Shown here piece by piece: positions 8,367 through 17,251 of a stretch of DNA of 56,016 bases. The DNA lies in the NCBI RefSeq assembly GCF_014212175.1, contig NZ_JACJVR010000140.1:1-56016 (forward strand), given 5' to 3'. Under the pieces are notes generated by a model. That model was not told where the DNA came from. It saw nothing but the letters and a program-made list of their open reading frames with translations, and did not search any database. The number at the start of each line of letters is the position of its first letter. The stretch's first letter is position 1. Source of the stretch: Cohnella xylanilytica (lineage in GTDB: Bacteria > Bacillota > Bacilli > Paenibacillales > Paenibacillaceae). A program made the translations under genes and the position numbers.

Positions 8367-9893
8367 CTATTTCGCCGTTCCGAAGTAAGCCTGCTCGTAT
8401 TCGCGAATGATCTGGCTGCCTCCGCTTCTCTTCCACCGGTCGATCTCCTTCCGGAAGCCTTCCTCGTCGATCTGACCGATAATGTAGTTGTAAGAAGCGT
8501 CCGAGACGATCTTGGACAGCTCCGTCCCTCTCTCATCGTAAGTCGGCGATTCCAGGTCGATCGTCGGGTCGCGCACGACGAACTTCTCGTTGTCCTCGAT
8601 CAGCCGGTCCGCCAGCTCCGGCAGCGTTCCCTGCTGAGCCACCTTCAGCAGGTTCGGGTTGCCGAGGTCCGCGATCATAAGCGTGTACAGCGAGGCGATC
8701 TCGTTCACCCGCATCTGCGACGTCTCCTCGGGCAGATAAACCTTGCCGTCCCGCAGCTCGTAATGCCGCCCTTCGACCCCGTACTTCATCAAGTTGGCGA
8801 CGTCCGCGTCCATCGTCCGGTCGAAGAAGCGGAGCACCTGCTTCAGCTCGTCCTCCGTCTTGATCGCCGTCTTCGAGAACAGGAACAGGCCGTTGAAGTT
8901 CGGGATCGACCAGACCCGGTAGCCTTCGGGCCCCGCGATCCGGTTGACGAGGGTGAACTCCGCCTTCGGGTTGACCGCCTTCGCCTCGCCGGCCAGCCGC
9001 TGCACGTCCGACATGCTGCCGATGTAGACGCCGGCCTTCCCTTGGATAAGCAGGTTCCTCTGCACGTCCTTGCTCGTCACCGCGAAGTCCGAATTGACGA
9101 TTCGCTCGTCGTACAACTTTTTCATAAAATTCAACGTATCCATATACCGAGGCGATTCGAACTCCGGGACGAGCTTCGTGCCTTCGACGCTCCAGCCGTT
9201 GGGCACGCCGAAGTAGGAGCCGAGCGTCTTGAACGCCCCGAACACGAGGTCGTCCCGGTCGGTCAGCCCGATCGTGTCGTTCTTGCCGTTGCGGTCCGGA
9301 TCGCCGTACGCGAACTGCCTCATCGTCTCGTACAACTCGTCGATCGTCCCCGGCTTCTCCAGGTTCAGATTGTCGAGCCAGTCCTGCCGCAGAATGACCC
9401 CCTGGCGGGAAGAAGGCCGCTCCGTGTACAAGCCGTACACCTTGCCGTCGACCGTCGTCTGCTTCAGAATATCGGCATCCAGGTTCCGCAGGTTCGGGAA
9501 CTCGTCCAGATAAGGGCCGATCTCCCAGAAGGCGCCGGAGCGAATCGCGTTCTTCATGACGATGTAATCCGTGTATTTGACGAACGTCGCCTTCTTGAGC
9601 GAGTTGGTCGTGAACGCCGTGCTCACCTTGTCCGCGTAAATCTCGTCCCTCACCCACTCGATCTCGAGACGGGTGCCGGTCATCTCCTCGATGCTCCTCA
9701 AGAGCGAAGACTCGGGCGGGTTCGGGAAATGCAGCGGCACCATGACGGTGACGACGGGAAGAGCGGCCGAGAGAGGCCGTTCCCCGACGGTCGCCGCCCG
9801 GCTCGCGCAGGAGCAGAGGACGGCCAGCAGGGCCAGCCAAGCGGCGAGACGCGAGAAGACGCGGGTTAAATCGGCGGTCCGGGCGCGATACAC
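8367..9893 (-). CDS. Second solute-binding lipoprotein, paralogue of the first
   Basis: A 508-residue LplA/YtcQ-type binding protein. The hydrophobic signal segment ends in VLCSC (Cys29), a slightly unusual lipobox with Cys at -2. The Ca-loop-like DPDRNGKND is near residue 200. The frame is open to 9974, but AAGGAGG sits only one base before the ATG at 9899 and 7 bases before the GTG at 9893, so GTG is the better start. It is transcribed divergently from the AraC-type regulator at 10005 and has its own terminator. No permease follows, so it probably shares the permeases at 4438-6282; this is inference. Confidence 0.9.
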   Translation of the reverse strand: MYRARTADLTRVFSRLAAWLALLAVLCSCASRAATVGERPLSAALPVVTVMVPLHFPNPPESSLLRSIEEMTGTRLEIEWVRDEIYADKVSTAFTTNSLKKATFVKYTDYIVMKNAIRSGAFWEIGPYLDEFPNLRNLDADILKQTTVDGKVYGLYTERPSSRQGVILRQDWLDNLNLEKPGTIDELYETMRQFAYGDPDRNGKNDTIGLTDRDDLVFGAFKTLGSYFGVPNGWSVEGTKLVPEFESPRYMDTLNFMKKLYDERIVNSDFAVTSKDVQRNLLIQGKAGVYIGSMSDVQRLAGEAKAVNPKAEFTLVNRIAGPEGYRVWSIPNFNGLFLFSKTAIKTEDELKQVLRFFDRTMDADVANLMKYGVEGRHYELRDGKVYLPEETSQMRVNEIASLYTLMIADLGNPNLLKVAQQGTLPELADRLIEDNEKFVVRDPTIDLESPTYDERGTELSKIVSDASYNYIIGQIDEEGFRKEIDRWKRSGGSQIIREYEQAYFGTAK

Positions 9894-9920
9894 GGGCATT
9901 CCTCCTTCGAATCTGTCGAG

Positions 9921-9949
9921 ATGATTATCGGCGAGTCTAATGATTATTG
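9921..9949. promoter_or_regulatory. Direct repeats ATGATTATYG between divergent genes
   Basis: ATGATTATCG at 9921 and ATGATTATTG at 9940 are 19 bp apart in the 111-bp space between the second binding protein and its divergent AraC-type regulator. AraC-family proteins commonly bind direct repeats about 20 bp apart, so this is a candidate operator. The same 8-mer occurs at 8069. Confidence 0.45.
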
Positions 9950-10004
9950 TCGCGGGAGGGCGATTGTCATACAATGGAAGAATCTTCGGGCGAGGTGTGG
10001 CGCG

Positions 10005-12311
10005 ATGCGATCCCTAAGCTTCCTGACCAAGATGACGATCTTCGGCTTCCTGCTCGGCACGCTGCCGGTGCTGTTCATCGGAATCTTCTCGTACCTGACC
10101 TCTTCGAGAGAGATTCAGGCTCACGTCAATCAAGGCAAAACCCAACTATTGATTCAAATTAATGCCAATGTAGAGCAAATTTTGAAGACTGTCAATCACA
10201 CGTTGAATCAAGTCAGCAACTCGACGGTGCTGAAGAGCGCCATGAGCAGCCCTTTAACTGTAAGCGATTTCATCTTATATAACAACCTGCGCAACGAGCT
10301 TCGCCACATGCAGACGTTCGATACGAAGCTGGAAGACGTCGTTCTCCTGAACGAGAAGCGGGATTGGATGGTCAAAAATTCCGGCTTGTACCGGTTAAGC
10401 GAATACGAATACGCGAAGGAACTGAAGGCCCTCGTCCACGAGCCGAGCGAAGCGGCCTGGACGCTGAACCCGTCGCGCTGGTTCTACAGCGAGGAGAGCG
10501 CGGACAGCGTCGCCTGCCCTTACAGCATCAGCCTCGCGAAGAAGCTTCCGGTCGGGGGGCTGGCCCCGTACGGCCTCGCGCTGGCCAACATTCCCGCGTG
10601 CAGTCTGCAGGAGCTGCTGCAGTCCGATTCCGATGCCGCCGACGCGCTCATGGTGCTGGACGAGGGGGGCCGGATTCTGATGCATCCCGACCACTCTCTG
10701 ATCGGCAGCCCCGCCGCCGCCGCGGGGTTCGCCGATTCCGGCCGGCTGTCGCAGACGAGCGGCCAGTTCGAATCGCGCGTCGACTCCCGCTCGTATTCCG
10801 TCTCCTATTACCGTTCCCCCTACAACGGGTGGGTCTACCTGTCGTTCACGTCCATCGCGAGCCTGACGAAGGAGTCGAACAAGATCGGCTTGTACACCTT
10901 GATCGTCTGCCTCGTTCTGCTCGTCGCCATGCTGCTCATCGCCTGGATCGGCTCCCGGCGGATGTACTCCCCGATCCAGAAGCTGCTGCGGATGATCGAC
11001 GAGAGGCTGCCGGGAGCGCGCCGGGAGCGATCGAACGAATTCGAGGTGATCGGGGACAAGATCCATCACCTGTTCCAGTCCAACTCGCGGCTGGAGAGCG
11101 AGGTTCACCGGCACCTGAAGCAGGCCGGGGCGTTCCTGCTCGTTCGCGCCTTCCAGGGGAGCGTCAAGTCCGGCGAGCTGGCCGGACAGCTCGAGAGGTT
11201 CGGCTACCGCGCGCGGATCGGCGGCTGGAGCCGGATGGCGGTGTTCGCGCTGCAGATCGATTCCCTGGAAGGAACCCGCTACGAGAAGGACGATATCGAT
11301 CTGCTGCTGTTCGCGGTCCACAACATGATCGAGGAGCTGATCCCGGCCGAGCGCCGGCTGTCTCCCGTCACGATCGACCAGACCGTCGTCCTGCTGTACG
11401 GAAGCTCCGCCGGGGACGTCGCCGAGTTCAACACGGCCCTCTACGAAGCGACCGAAGACCTCCAGCGGAAGATCGAGAGCTTCCTGGGCCTGAGCGTCAG
11501 CATCGGCATCAGTCTCCCCTTCGACTCGGTCAAGCAGCTCGCGATCGCTTACCGCGAAGGGCTGGACGCGCTCAAGCACCGGCTGAAGCTGGGAGAAGGC
11601 ATCGTCATCCAGTACGAGAACGTCAACTCGGGCAAGCACTACGTCAAGATCAATTATCCCGTTCACCTCGAGAGCGAGCTGCTGGACGCGATCAAGCTGG
11701 CGGACAAGGAGAAGGCGAAGGAGCTGCTCGGCTCGTTCCTCCGCCCCGTGTTCAAGTCGGAGATGTCGCCCCAGGAGTACCAGGTACCGCTCGCCCGCTT
11801 GCTCAACAGCCTGCTCGTCGTCATGCAGGAGTCGGGAATCGGCCTGAGCCAGATCCGCCACGCGCAGGGAACGCTGCTCGAGGAGCTGATCGACCTGAAC
11901 ACGGTACCGGAGATCGAGGACTGGTTCTGGACGAACGTGATTTATCCGATGATCCGGATTTTCCGCGATCGGCAGCATTCCCAATACCACAACATCTCCG
12001 AGAAAATCATCGACCTCATCCAGCGCTACTACGACACCGACCTGTCGCTGGAGGAATGCGCGTCGCGGCTGAACTACAACGCCAACTACTTAAGCAGCGT
12101 GTTCCGCAAGGAGACGAACGTCTCGTTCAGCGAATATCTGGCCGACTACCGGCTGAGCATGGCCAAGAAGTGGCTGACGGACACCGACATGCCGGTGAAG
12201 GATATCGCCTCCCGGCTGCGCTACAACAATTCGCAGAACTTCATCCGTTCGTTCCGGAAGCAGGTCGGCATGACGCCCGGCCAGTTCCGCGACCGGAGCC
12301 TGGGCGGGTAA
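10005..12311 (+). CDS. Membrane-anchored AraC-family regulator with extracellular sensor domain
   Basis: A 768-residue one-protein sensor-regulator. A membrane helix near residues 10-30 and a second near 290-315 (LYTLIVCLVLLVAMLLIAWIG) enclose an extracellular Cache-like domain. After a linker, the C-terminal 100 residues form the double helix-turn-helix of AraC/XylS proteins (LSLEECASRLNYNANYLSSV and PVKDIASRLRYNNSQNFIRS). The frame is open from 9921, but ATG at 10005 has GAGGTG 7 bases upstream and begins directly before the first membrane segment. It is divergent from a binding-protein gene and probably senses the sugar imported by this locus. Confidence 0.88.
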   Translation: MRSLSFLTKMTIFGFLLGTLPVLFIGIFSYLTSSREIQAHVNQGKTQLLIQINANVEQILKTVNHTLNQVSNSTVLKSAMSSPLTVSDFILYNNLRNELRHMQTFDTKLEDVVLLNEKRDWMVKNSGLYRLSEYEYAKELKALVHEPSEAAWTLNPSRWFYSEESADSVACPYSISLAKKLPVGGLAPYGLALANIPACSLQELLQSDSDAADALMVLDEGGRILMHPDHSLIGSPAAAAGFADSGRLSQTSGQFESRVDSRSYSVSYYRSPYNGWVYLSFTSIASLTKESNKIGLYTLIVCLVLLVAMLLIAWIGSRRMYSPIQKLLRMIDERLPGARRERSNEFEVIGDKIHHLFQSNSRLESEVHRHLKQAGAFLLVRAFQGSVKSGELAGQLERFGYRARIGGWSRMAVFALQIDSLEGTRYEKDDIDLLLFAVHNMIEELIPAERRLSPVTIDQTVVLLYGSSAGDVAEFNTALYEATEDLQRKIESFLGLSVSIGISLPFDSVKQLAIAYREGLDALKHRLKLGEGIVIQYENVNSGKHYVKINYPVHLESELLDAIKLADKEKAKELLGSFLRPVFKSEMSPQEYQVPLARLLNSLLVVMQESGIGLSQIRHAQGTLLEELIDLNTVPEIEDWFWTNVIYPMIRIFRDRQHSQYHNISEKIIDLIQRYYDTDLSLEECASRLNYNANYLSSVFRKETNVSFSEYLADYRLSMAKKWLTDTDMPVKDIASRLRYNNSQNFIRSFRKQVGMTPGQFRDRSLGG

Positions 12312-12340
12312 GCAAGCGGGGCAGCACCCCGCACAAGACG

Positions 12341-12376
12341 CCAAAGAGGCGGCTCCTCTTGGGAGCCGCCCTTGGC
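12341..12376. terminator. Hairpin between convergent genes
   Basis: Arms GGCGGCTCC and GGAGCCGCC around TCTTG, flanked by CGCCAA/TTGGCG. It lies between the AraC-type regulator (stop 12311) and the convergent SDR gene (stop 12403), so it can serve both. On the minus strand it is followed by TCTTT. Confidence 0.6.
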
Positions 12377-12402
12377 GGGATGAGAGCTTAAACCGGACAG
12401 CA

Positions 12403-13302
12403 TCACGTCTCCGTCATGATCCCGCCGTTGACGTGCAGAACCTGGCCGGTCACGTACGAGGAGTCGTCGGACGCCAGGTAGACGTACGTCGGCGCCAGCT
12501 CGAACGGCTGGCCCGCCCGCTTCATCGGCGTCTCGAGGCCGAACGACATGACGTAGTGGGCCGAATAGCTGGACACGATCAACGGAGTCCAGATCGGTCC
12601 GGGCGCCACCGCGTTGACGCGGATGCCTCGGTCGACGAGCTGCAGCGACAGCGAGCGGGTGAAGGAGACGATCGCCCCCTTCGTCGACGAATAGTCGACC
12701 AGCAGCTTCGCTCCGGCGTAAGCGGTGACGGAAGACGTGCTGATGATCGAGCTGCCCGGGCGAAGGTACGGAAGAGCCGCCCTCGTCATGTAGAAGTGGG
12801 GGAAAATGTTCGTCCGGAACGTATCCTCCAGCTGCTCGTCGGAGATATGCTCGATGCTCTTCTGCGGGAACTGGACGGCCTGGTTCAGCACCAGCACGTC
12901 CAGGCAGCCGTATTCCGCCAGCGTCCGGCTGACCGCTTCGGCCGAGAAGGCCGGGCGGCGCAGGTCCCCTTCGATGAGCAGGCAGCGTCCGCCGTAGGCT
13001 TCGACCATCCGCTTCGTCGCGAGCGCGTCTTCCCGCTCGTACAGGTAGACGATCGCCACGCTCGCCCCTTCCTTGGCGAACGCGATGGCGACGGCGCGGC
13101 CGATGCCGCTGTCGCCCCCGGTGATGATCGCGACTTTGCCGGCCAGCTTCCCGCTTCCCCTGTAATTCGGATTGTCGGAGATCGGCAGCGGGTGCATGAG
13201 ATATTCGAGCCCCGGCTGAACGTCCTGATGCTGGGGCGGGAACGTGATCGGCTTCGGCTTGCACTCGGTCTCCACCCCGTAGTACGGGTATGTCGGAACC
13301 AA
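12403..13302 (-). CDS. SDR family oxidoreductase (YhdF/YhxC-like)
   Basis: A 299-residue short-chain dehydrogenase of the long type with an N-terminal extension of about 50 residues (proline-rich, ITFPPQHQDVQPG), seen in the Bacillus YhdF/YhxC group. The NAD(P) motif TGGDSGIG lies near residues 55-62, the catalytic Ser in STSSVTAY and Tyr-Lys in YSSTKG near 205. The substrate is unknown. No ATG is available in the right place; a TTG at 13302 with GGAGGG six bases upstream is chosen and gives the N-terminus MVPTYPYYGV. It lies downstream of a binding-protein gene with a 140-bp gap that holds an octamer repeat. Confidence 0.85.
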   Translation of the reverse strand: MVPTYPYYGVETECKPKPITFPPQHQDVQPGLEYLMHPLPISDNPNYRGSGKLAGKVAIITGGDSGIGRAVAIAFAKEGASVAIVYLYEREDALATKRMVEAYGGRCLLIEGDLRRPAFSAEAVSRTLAEYGCLDVLVLNQAVQFPQKSIEHISDEQLEDTFRTNIFPHFYMTRAALPYLRPGSSIISTSSVTAYAGAKLLVDYSSTKGAIVSFTRSLSLQLVDRGIRVNAVAPGPIWTPLIVSSYSAHYVMSFGLETPMKRAGQPFELAPTYVYLASDDSSYVTGQVLHVNGGIMTET

Positions 13303-13377
13303 CGGAATCCCTCCAAACGCGTTGCGAATTGATAGCAGAATATTCAGCTCCTGCCCAGACGTGCGGGGGAATTCCAT

Positions 13378-13417
13378 CGCTCCGTCGTTCCGTCGTTCCA
13401 TCGTTTCATCGTTCCGC
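13378..13417. repeat. Octamer tandem repeat CGTTCCRT
   Basis: Five consecutive 8-bp units (CGCTCCGT, CGTTCCGT, CGTTCCAT, CGTTTCAT, CGTTCCGC) start about 26 bp after the stop codon of the binding-protein gene at 13443, on its transcript side. They do not belong to the SDR coding frame. Confidence 0.8.
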
Positions 13418-13442
13418 CGGACCGCCTCGGCCGCTGTTCTCG

Positions 13443-15137
13443 CTACGACTTGAATTGACGCTCGTAAGCGATCTGATAAATGCCGATCGCCTTCCCGAGC
13501 CCGATCCGGTCCATGCCGGACACGTATGCGTCCCAATCGGACTCGAAGTTCAGGTTGCCCATAATGAACTTGACCTTCGACTCCTTCGCGTAATTCTCCA
13601 GCTCCACGCGCAGGGTCGACAAGACGTCCATCTCTTCGCTGAGCAGCTTGAGGCTCGGCATCAGCGAGACGTCCTTCGGCGCGTACGGCTCGTATTTGTC
13701 CTTGGTCTCCCGCATCAGCAGCTTCTCCAGGCCTTCCGGGCTGTACGGGTCGATGCTCGGATCGACGGCGTCGCTCAGCCTGGCTTCGCTCGTCTGGAAC
13801 GGCTCGCCGATATAAGACCACGTGTCGTTCTGCGGCTCGTTCGAATACGGCTTCAACCGTTTGGTCCGCGCGGGGAGACCCGTGATGCCGACTTCGCCGG
13901 GCTCCGCCTTGCGCCACAACGTTCCCTCGCCGTATTCCTTGTCCGGGTTGAAGAACAAGTCGGCCACCCGGATGGCGACTTCCGGATGCTTGCTTTTCGC
14001 CGAGATGATGAAGCTCCCCGCCGCATACGGGAAATTGCTGTAGTACGTGGAATATTGAACGCCGCCCGGGCCCTTCAGAGGCGCGAGAGCCGTATAATGC
14101 TTGTACCGCTCGGGATTGCCCGCTCCGTCGATAATGTTGACGATGGCTCCGGCCGGGAACGCCCCGAGCACCTCCTCTTCGCTGTTGGCCAGCTGCTTCA
14201 GCTGATCGACCGACTGCGTGAACGAAGCGTTGTAGAGCAGACCGTTCTCGTACAGCTTGTGGAGATACATCAAGCTGTCGCGGTATTCGGGCGTCACGAC
14301 GTTCGACTGGATCTTCCCGTCCTTCAACACCATGTTCAGGACGTCTTCGTCGTTGCTCAGGAAGAACGCGTTCGTCAGGAAGCTGTCCACGATATGGTGC
14401 CATCCGCCGGACGAGGCCCCCGCCAGCGGCACTTCGTCCGGCTTGCCGTTCCCGTTCGGGTCTCTCTCCTTGAAGGCCTTCAGAACGTCGAACAATTCGT
14501 CCGTCGTCGTCGGCGTCTTCAACCCGAGCTTGTCCAGCCACGACTGGTTGATCCAATACTTGTTCCCGTACATGCAGTGATAGCACTCGTTAACGGTCGG
14601 CAGCCCGTAGATGTTCCCGTCGGTGGCCGTCAAGTAGCCCTTCAAATCGGGACGCTCCCCGAGCAGCTTCTTCAGGTAGACGGTGTCGTTCTCGATGTAA
14701 TCCTGCAGCGGCAGGAACAGTCGCTGTTCGACTCCGTATTTCTGTTCGTTGACGGCGCTCAGGCTCGTCCCGATGAACAGATCGGGGAAGTCCCCGCTCG
14801 CCAGGATGATATTCAGCTGCTCGGGCTGGTTCGCCTGGTACGTCTGCCATTCGAGATGAACGTTGGTCTTCTCCTCCAGCCACTTGGTCATTCCGTTGGT
14901 CGAGAAATCGATGACGTCGGGCAATTGCGGCGCCAGCACCTTCAACGTCACCTTCTCCTTGACGATCGGGTACGTGCCGACGGGATTCAGATTCGGGTCC
15001 TTCTGCGGCGAGCCGGACGAACCCGGCGAAGCTTGGGCAGCCGGGTCGCCGGCTTTATCGGAGCTGCAGCCCGCCAGCACGAGGACGAAGCTCATGACGG
15101 CGGCGAGAACGAGCGAGAGCGTTTTTTTTCTCGGCAT
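13443..15137 (-). CDS. Solute-binding lipoprotein of the second sugar importer
   Basis: A 564-residue LplA-type extracellular binding protein. The signal peptide ends in LVLAGC with lipid-modified Cys24; a Ca-loop-like DPNGNGKPD lies near residue 215. ATG at 15137 is 9 bases after GGAGG. It is the last of three importer genes (permease, permease, binding protein), an order opposite to the first locus. Sugar specificity cannot be read; adjoining genes include no hydrolase. It is more distant from the other two LplA-type proteins than they are from each other. Confidence 0.9.
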   Translation of the reverse strand: MPRKKTLSLVLAAVMSFVLVLAGCSSDKAGDPAAQASPGSSGSPQKDPNLNPVGTYPIVKEKVTLKVLAPQLPDVIDFSTNGMTKWLEEKTNVHLEWQTYQANQPEQLNIILASGDFPDLFIGTSLSAVNEQKYGVEQRLFLPLQDYIENDTVYLKKLLGERPDLKGYLTATDGNIYGLPTVNECYHCMYGNKYWINQSWLDKLGLKTPTTTDELFDVLKAFKERDPNGNGKPDEVPLAGASSGGWHHIVDSFLTNAFFLSNDEDVLNMVLKDGKIQSNVVTPEYRDSLMYLHKLYENGLLYNASFTQSVDQLKQLANSEEEVLGAFPAGAIVNIIDGAGNPERYKHYTALAPLKGPGGVQYSTYYSNFPYAAGSFIISAKSKHPEVAIRVADLFFNPDKEYGEGTLWRKAEPGEVGITGLPARTKRLKPYSNEPQNDTWSYIGEPFQTSEARLSDAVDPSIDPYSPEGLEKLLMRETKDKYEPYAPKDVSLMPSLKLLSEEMDVLSTLRVELENYAKESKVKFIMGNLNFESDWDAYVSGMDRIGLGKAIGIYQIAYERQFKS

Positions 15138-15160
15138 GTCGAACAACCTCCTGATTGGAA

Positions 15161-16057
15161 TTAGCCTTTAATAGCCCCGATCATGACGCCCCGTACGAAA
15201 TACTTCTGAACGAACGGGTACAGAACGAGAACGGGAGCGCTGGAGACGATGATGACCGCGTACTTGATGACGTCCGTGAGCCCCTGCCTGCGCATAAGCG
15301 CGTCGAAATCCTTGATCATGGTCGGATCGATCATGTTCAGGATGAGAATGTTCCGCAGCACGAGCTGAAGCGGCTGCAGATCGGCCGACTTCAGGAAGAT
15401 CAGCGCGTTGAAGTACGAATTCCAGATCCCGACGGCGACATAGAGGCCGATAACCGCCAGAATCGGCTTGGACAGAGGCAGGACGATCTTCGTGAGATAT
15501 TTGAAGTCGCCGCAGCCGTCCATGGAGGCCGCCTCGTGCAGGTCCTCCGGGATGGAATTCGCGATATACGTCCGCATAAGAATGACATTCCACGCGGACA
15601 GCGCCGTCGGGACGATCATCGCCCATCTCGTGTCGATCATCCCGAGCTCCTTGACGAGCAGGTAATAAGGAATCAAGCCGCCGGAGAAAAACATCGTGAT
15701 AACGAAGAACAGCATAACCTTGTTCCTCGGGGCGAATTGCCTGCGCGTCAGCGGATACGCGGCCAATACCGTCATGACGAGGTTCAGGGCGGTTCCGCCG
15801 GCCATGTACAGAATGGAGTTGGTGAAGCCCGTCACGATCTGGCTGTTCTTGAACACGGCCGCGTAGCCGTCCAGCGTCCATTCCACCGGCAGAAGCCAGA
15901 CCTTCCCCGCCGAGATCGCCCGCGGGCTGCTGAGCGACGAACTGAGCACGTACAGCAGCGGATAAGCGACGACGACGAGGCAGCCGGTCAGGAACAGCAG
16001 GATAATCCCGTGAACCGCGCGGTCGCTCGCGCTCTGGCGAATGTGGGGATGATGCAC
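15161..16057 (-). CDS. Carbohydrate ABC permease, LplC type (second importer)
   Basis: A 298-residue permease subunit with six membrane segments and an EAA loop LHEAASMDGCGDFKYLTKI near residues 172-190; the C-terminus MIGAIKG is characteristic. It starts with GTG at 16057 after AGGAG. It lies 23 bp upstream of the binding-protein gene and 45 bp after its partner permease, so the three genes form one operon. As with the first locus, no ATPase gene is present. Confidence 0.9.
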   Translation of the reverse strand: MHHPHIRQSASDRAVHGIILLFLTGCLVVVAYPLLYVLSSSLSSPRAISAGKVWLLPVEWTLDGYAAVFKNSQIVTGFTNSILYMAGGTALNLVMTVLAAYPLTRRQFAPRNKVMLFFVITMFFSGGLIPYYLLVKELGMIDTRWAMIVPTALSAWNVILMRTYIANSIPEDLHEAASMDGCGDFKYLTKIVLPLSKPILAVIGLYVAVGIWNSYFNALIFLKSADLQPLQLVLRNILILNMIDPTMIKDFDALMRRQGLTDVIKYAVIIVSSAPVLVLYPFVQKYFVRGVMIGAIKG

Positions 16058-16102
16058 GTCTCTATCTCCTTTCGATAGGCTCCTGACGGGACGGCGAACG
16101 GG

Positions 16103-17017
16103 CTACCATAGGCCGCCGTTCCCCGTTCTTCGGGCGATGAAGTTCGCCGCCGCCAGCAGCGCCAGGTTGATGACCGAATTGAACAGGCTGACCGCCGTCG
16201 AGAAGCTGAAGTTGGAGTTGATGAGCCCCATCTTGTAGACGTAGGTCGAGACGACCTCGGAAGCCGACAGGTTCAAGGCGTTCTGCATCAGATAGATCAT
16301 CTCGAAGCCGACCGACATCACGTTGCCGACGTTCAGAATCAAGAGGATGACGATGGTCGGCCGGATATGGGGCAGATCCACGTGCCAGATGCGCCTTATT
16401 TTGTTCGCCCCGTCGATGATGGCCGCTTCCTGCAGATCCTTGCTCACTCCCGCCAGCGCCGCCAGGTAGATGATGGCCGCGTACCCGGATCCGGCCCAGA
16501 TGCCGATCAGCACGTAGATCGTCTTGAACGATCCGGGCTCGCCCATGAAGTTGCGCGGCTCCAGGCCGATCAGCCCGAGCAGCTGGTTGACGATGCCGAT
16601 CCGCGGGTCCAGGAACTGAAGCGCCATGCCTACCAGAATGACGGTCGAGATAAAGTAGGGGGCGTACGTGACCATCTGAACCGTCTTCTTGAACCAGGCG
16701 CTTCTCGCCTCGTTCAGGGCGATGGCGAGCAGGATCGGGATCGGGAACCCCGCCGCGATCGAATACGCGCTGATCGCCACCGTATTCCCGATGATGCGCC
16801 AGCTGGACGGGGACTGGAAGAACTGCTCGAAGTACTTGAGGCCGACCCAGGGACTGTTCCAGATTCCGTCCGCGACCCGGTAATCCTTGAAGGCCAACAA
16901 CACCCCGTACATCGGGACATAGCTGAAAATCACGAAGAACAAAACCGGCAAAGCGATCATCGCGTACAGCTGCCAATGCTTCGCCGCGTTCGTCCTCCTC
17001 CACTTCAACGAGTGCAC
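16103..17017 (-). CDS. Carbohydrate ABC permease, LplB type (second importer)
   Basis: A 304-residue permease with the signature SYVPMYGVLLAFKDYRV near residues 30-46 and the EAA loop LQEAAIIDGANKIRRIWHV near 197-215; it ends NGGLW. The frame is open to 17104, but the GTG at 17017 follows GGAGGG and yields a normal family N-terminus, whereas the longer version would add 29 unrelated residues. It is the first transport gene after the regulator at 17252-19573, with a 234-bp gap containing a long perfect palindrome. Confidence 0.88.
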   Translation of the reverse strand: MHSLKWRRTNAAKHWQLYAMIALPVLFFVIFSYVPMYGVLLAFKDYRVADGIWNSPWVGLKYFEQFFQSPSSWRIIGNTVAISAYSIAAGFPIPILLAIALNEARSAWFKKTVQMVTYAPYFISTVILVGMALQFLDPRIGIVNQLLGLIGLEPRNFMGEPGSFKTIYVLIGIWAGSGYAAIIYLAALAGVSKDLQEAAIIDGANKIRRIWHVDLPHIRPTIVILLILNVGNVMSVGFEMIYLMQNALNLSASEVVSTYVYKMGLINSNFSFSTAVSLFNSVINLALLAAANFIARRTGNGGLW

Positions 17018-17122
17018 AATGCCTTCTCCCTCCGCTCCTGCGGAATCCGTCCATGGCGGACTCCGTTGTTCGCCGCTCGTCGCGACAACCTTAAAGTAGA
17101 CCAATCCGGCGCCCGGAAGATA

Positions 17123-17163
17123 GCGACGATTCCTCCAGAACGCGCTTCTGGAGGAATCGTCGC
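17123..17163. promoter_or_regulatory. 18-bp perfect palindrome ahead of the second importer operon
   Basis: Perfect 18-bp arms (17123-17140 and 17146-17163) around CGCGC. It has no T-run on either strand. The arms contain GACGATTC (17125-17132) and its complement (17154-17161), the same octamer found three times upstream of the regulator gene. It sits 106 bp before the permease start and 89 bp after the regulator stop. It could be an attenuator hairpin or a regulator binding site. Confidence 0.7.
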
Positions 17164-17251
17164 GGCCGGACAGACGACTTATAGGGTGATCGACTCAGGC
17201 AGATCGACGTAAGCAGGGCGGCTCAGATCGGGCGGAACGGATAGGGCGGCA

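Noticed and set aside
13303..14586. Extension of the SDR frame far upstream
   Set aside because: It would run antisense-frame through the binding-protein gene on the same strand in another frame; the TTG at 13302 with GGAGGG is sufficient.
17123..17163. Ordinary Rho-independent terminator at the perfect palindrome
   Set aside because: There is no T-run on either strand and the flanking genes are codirectional; kept as a regulatory element of unknown type.
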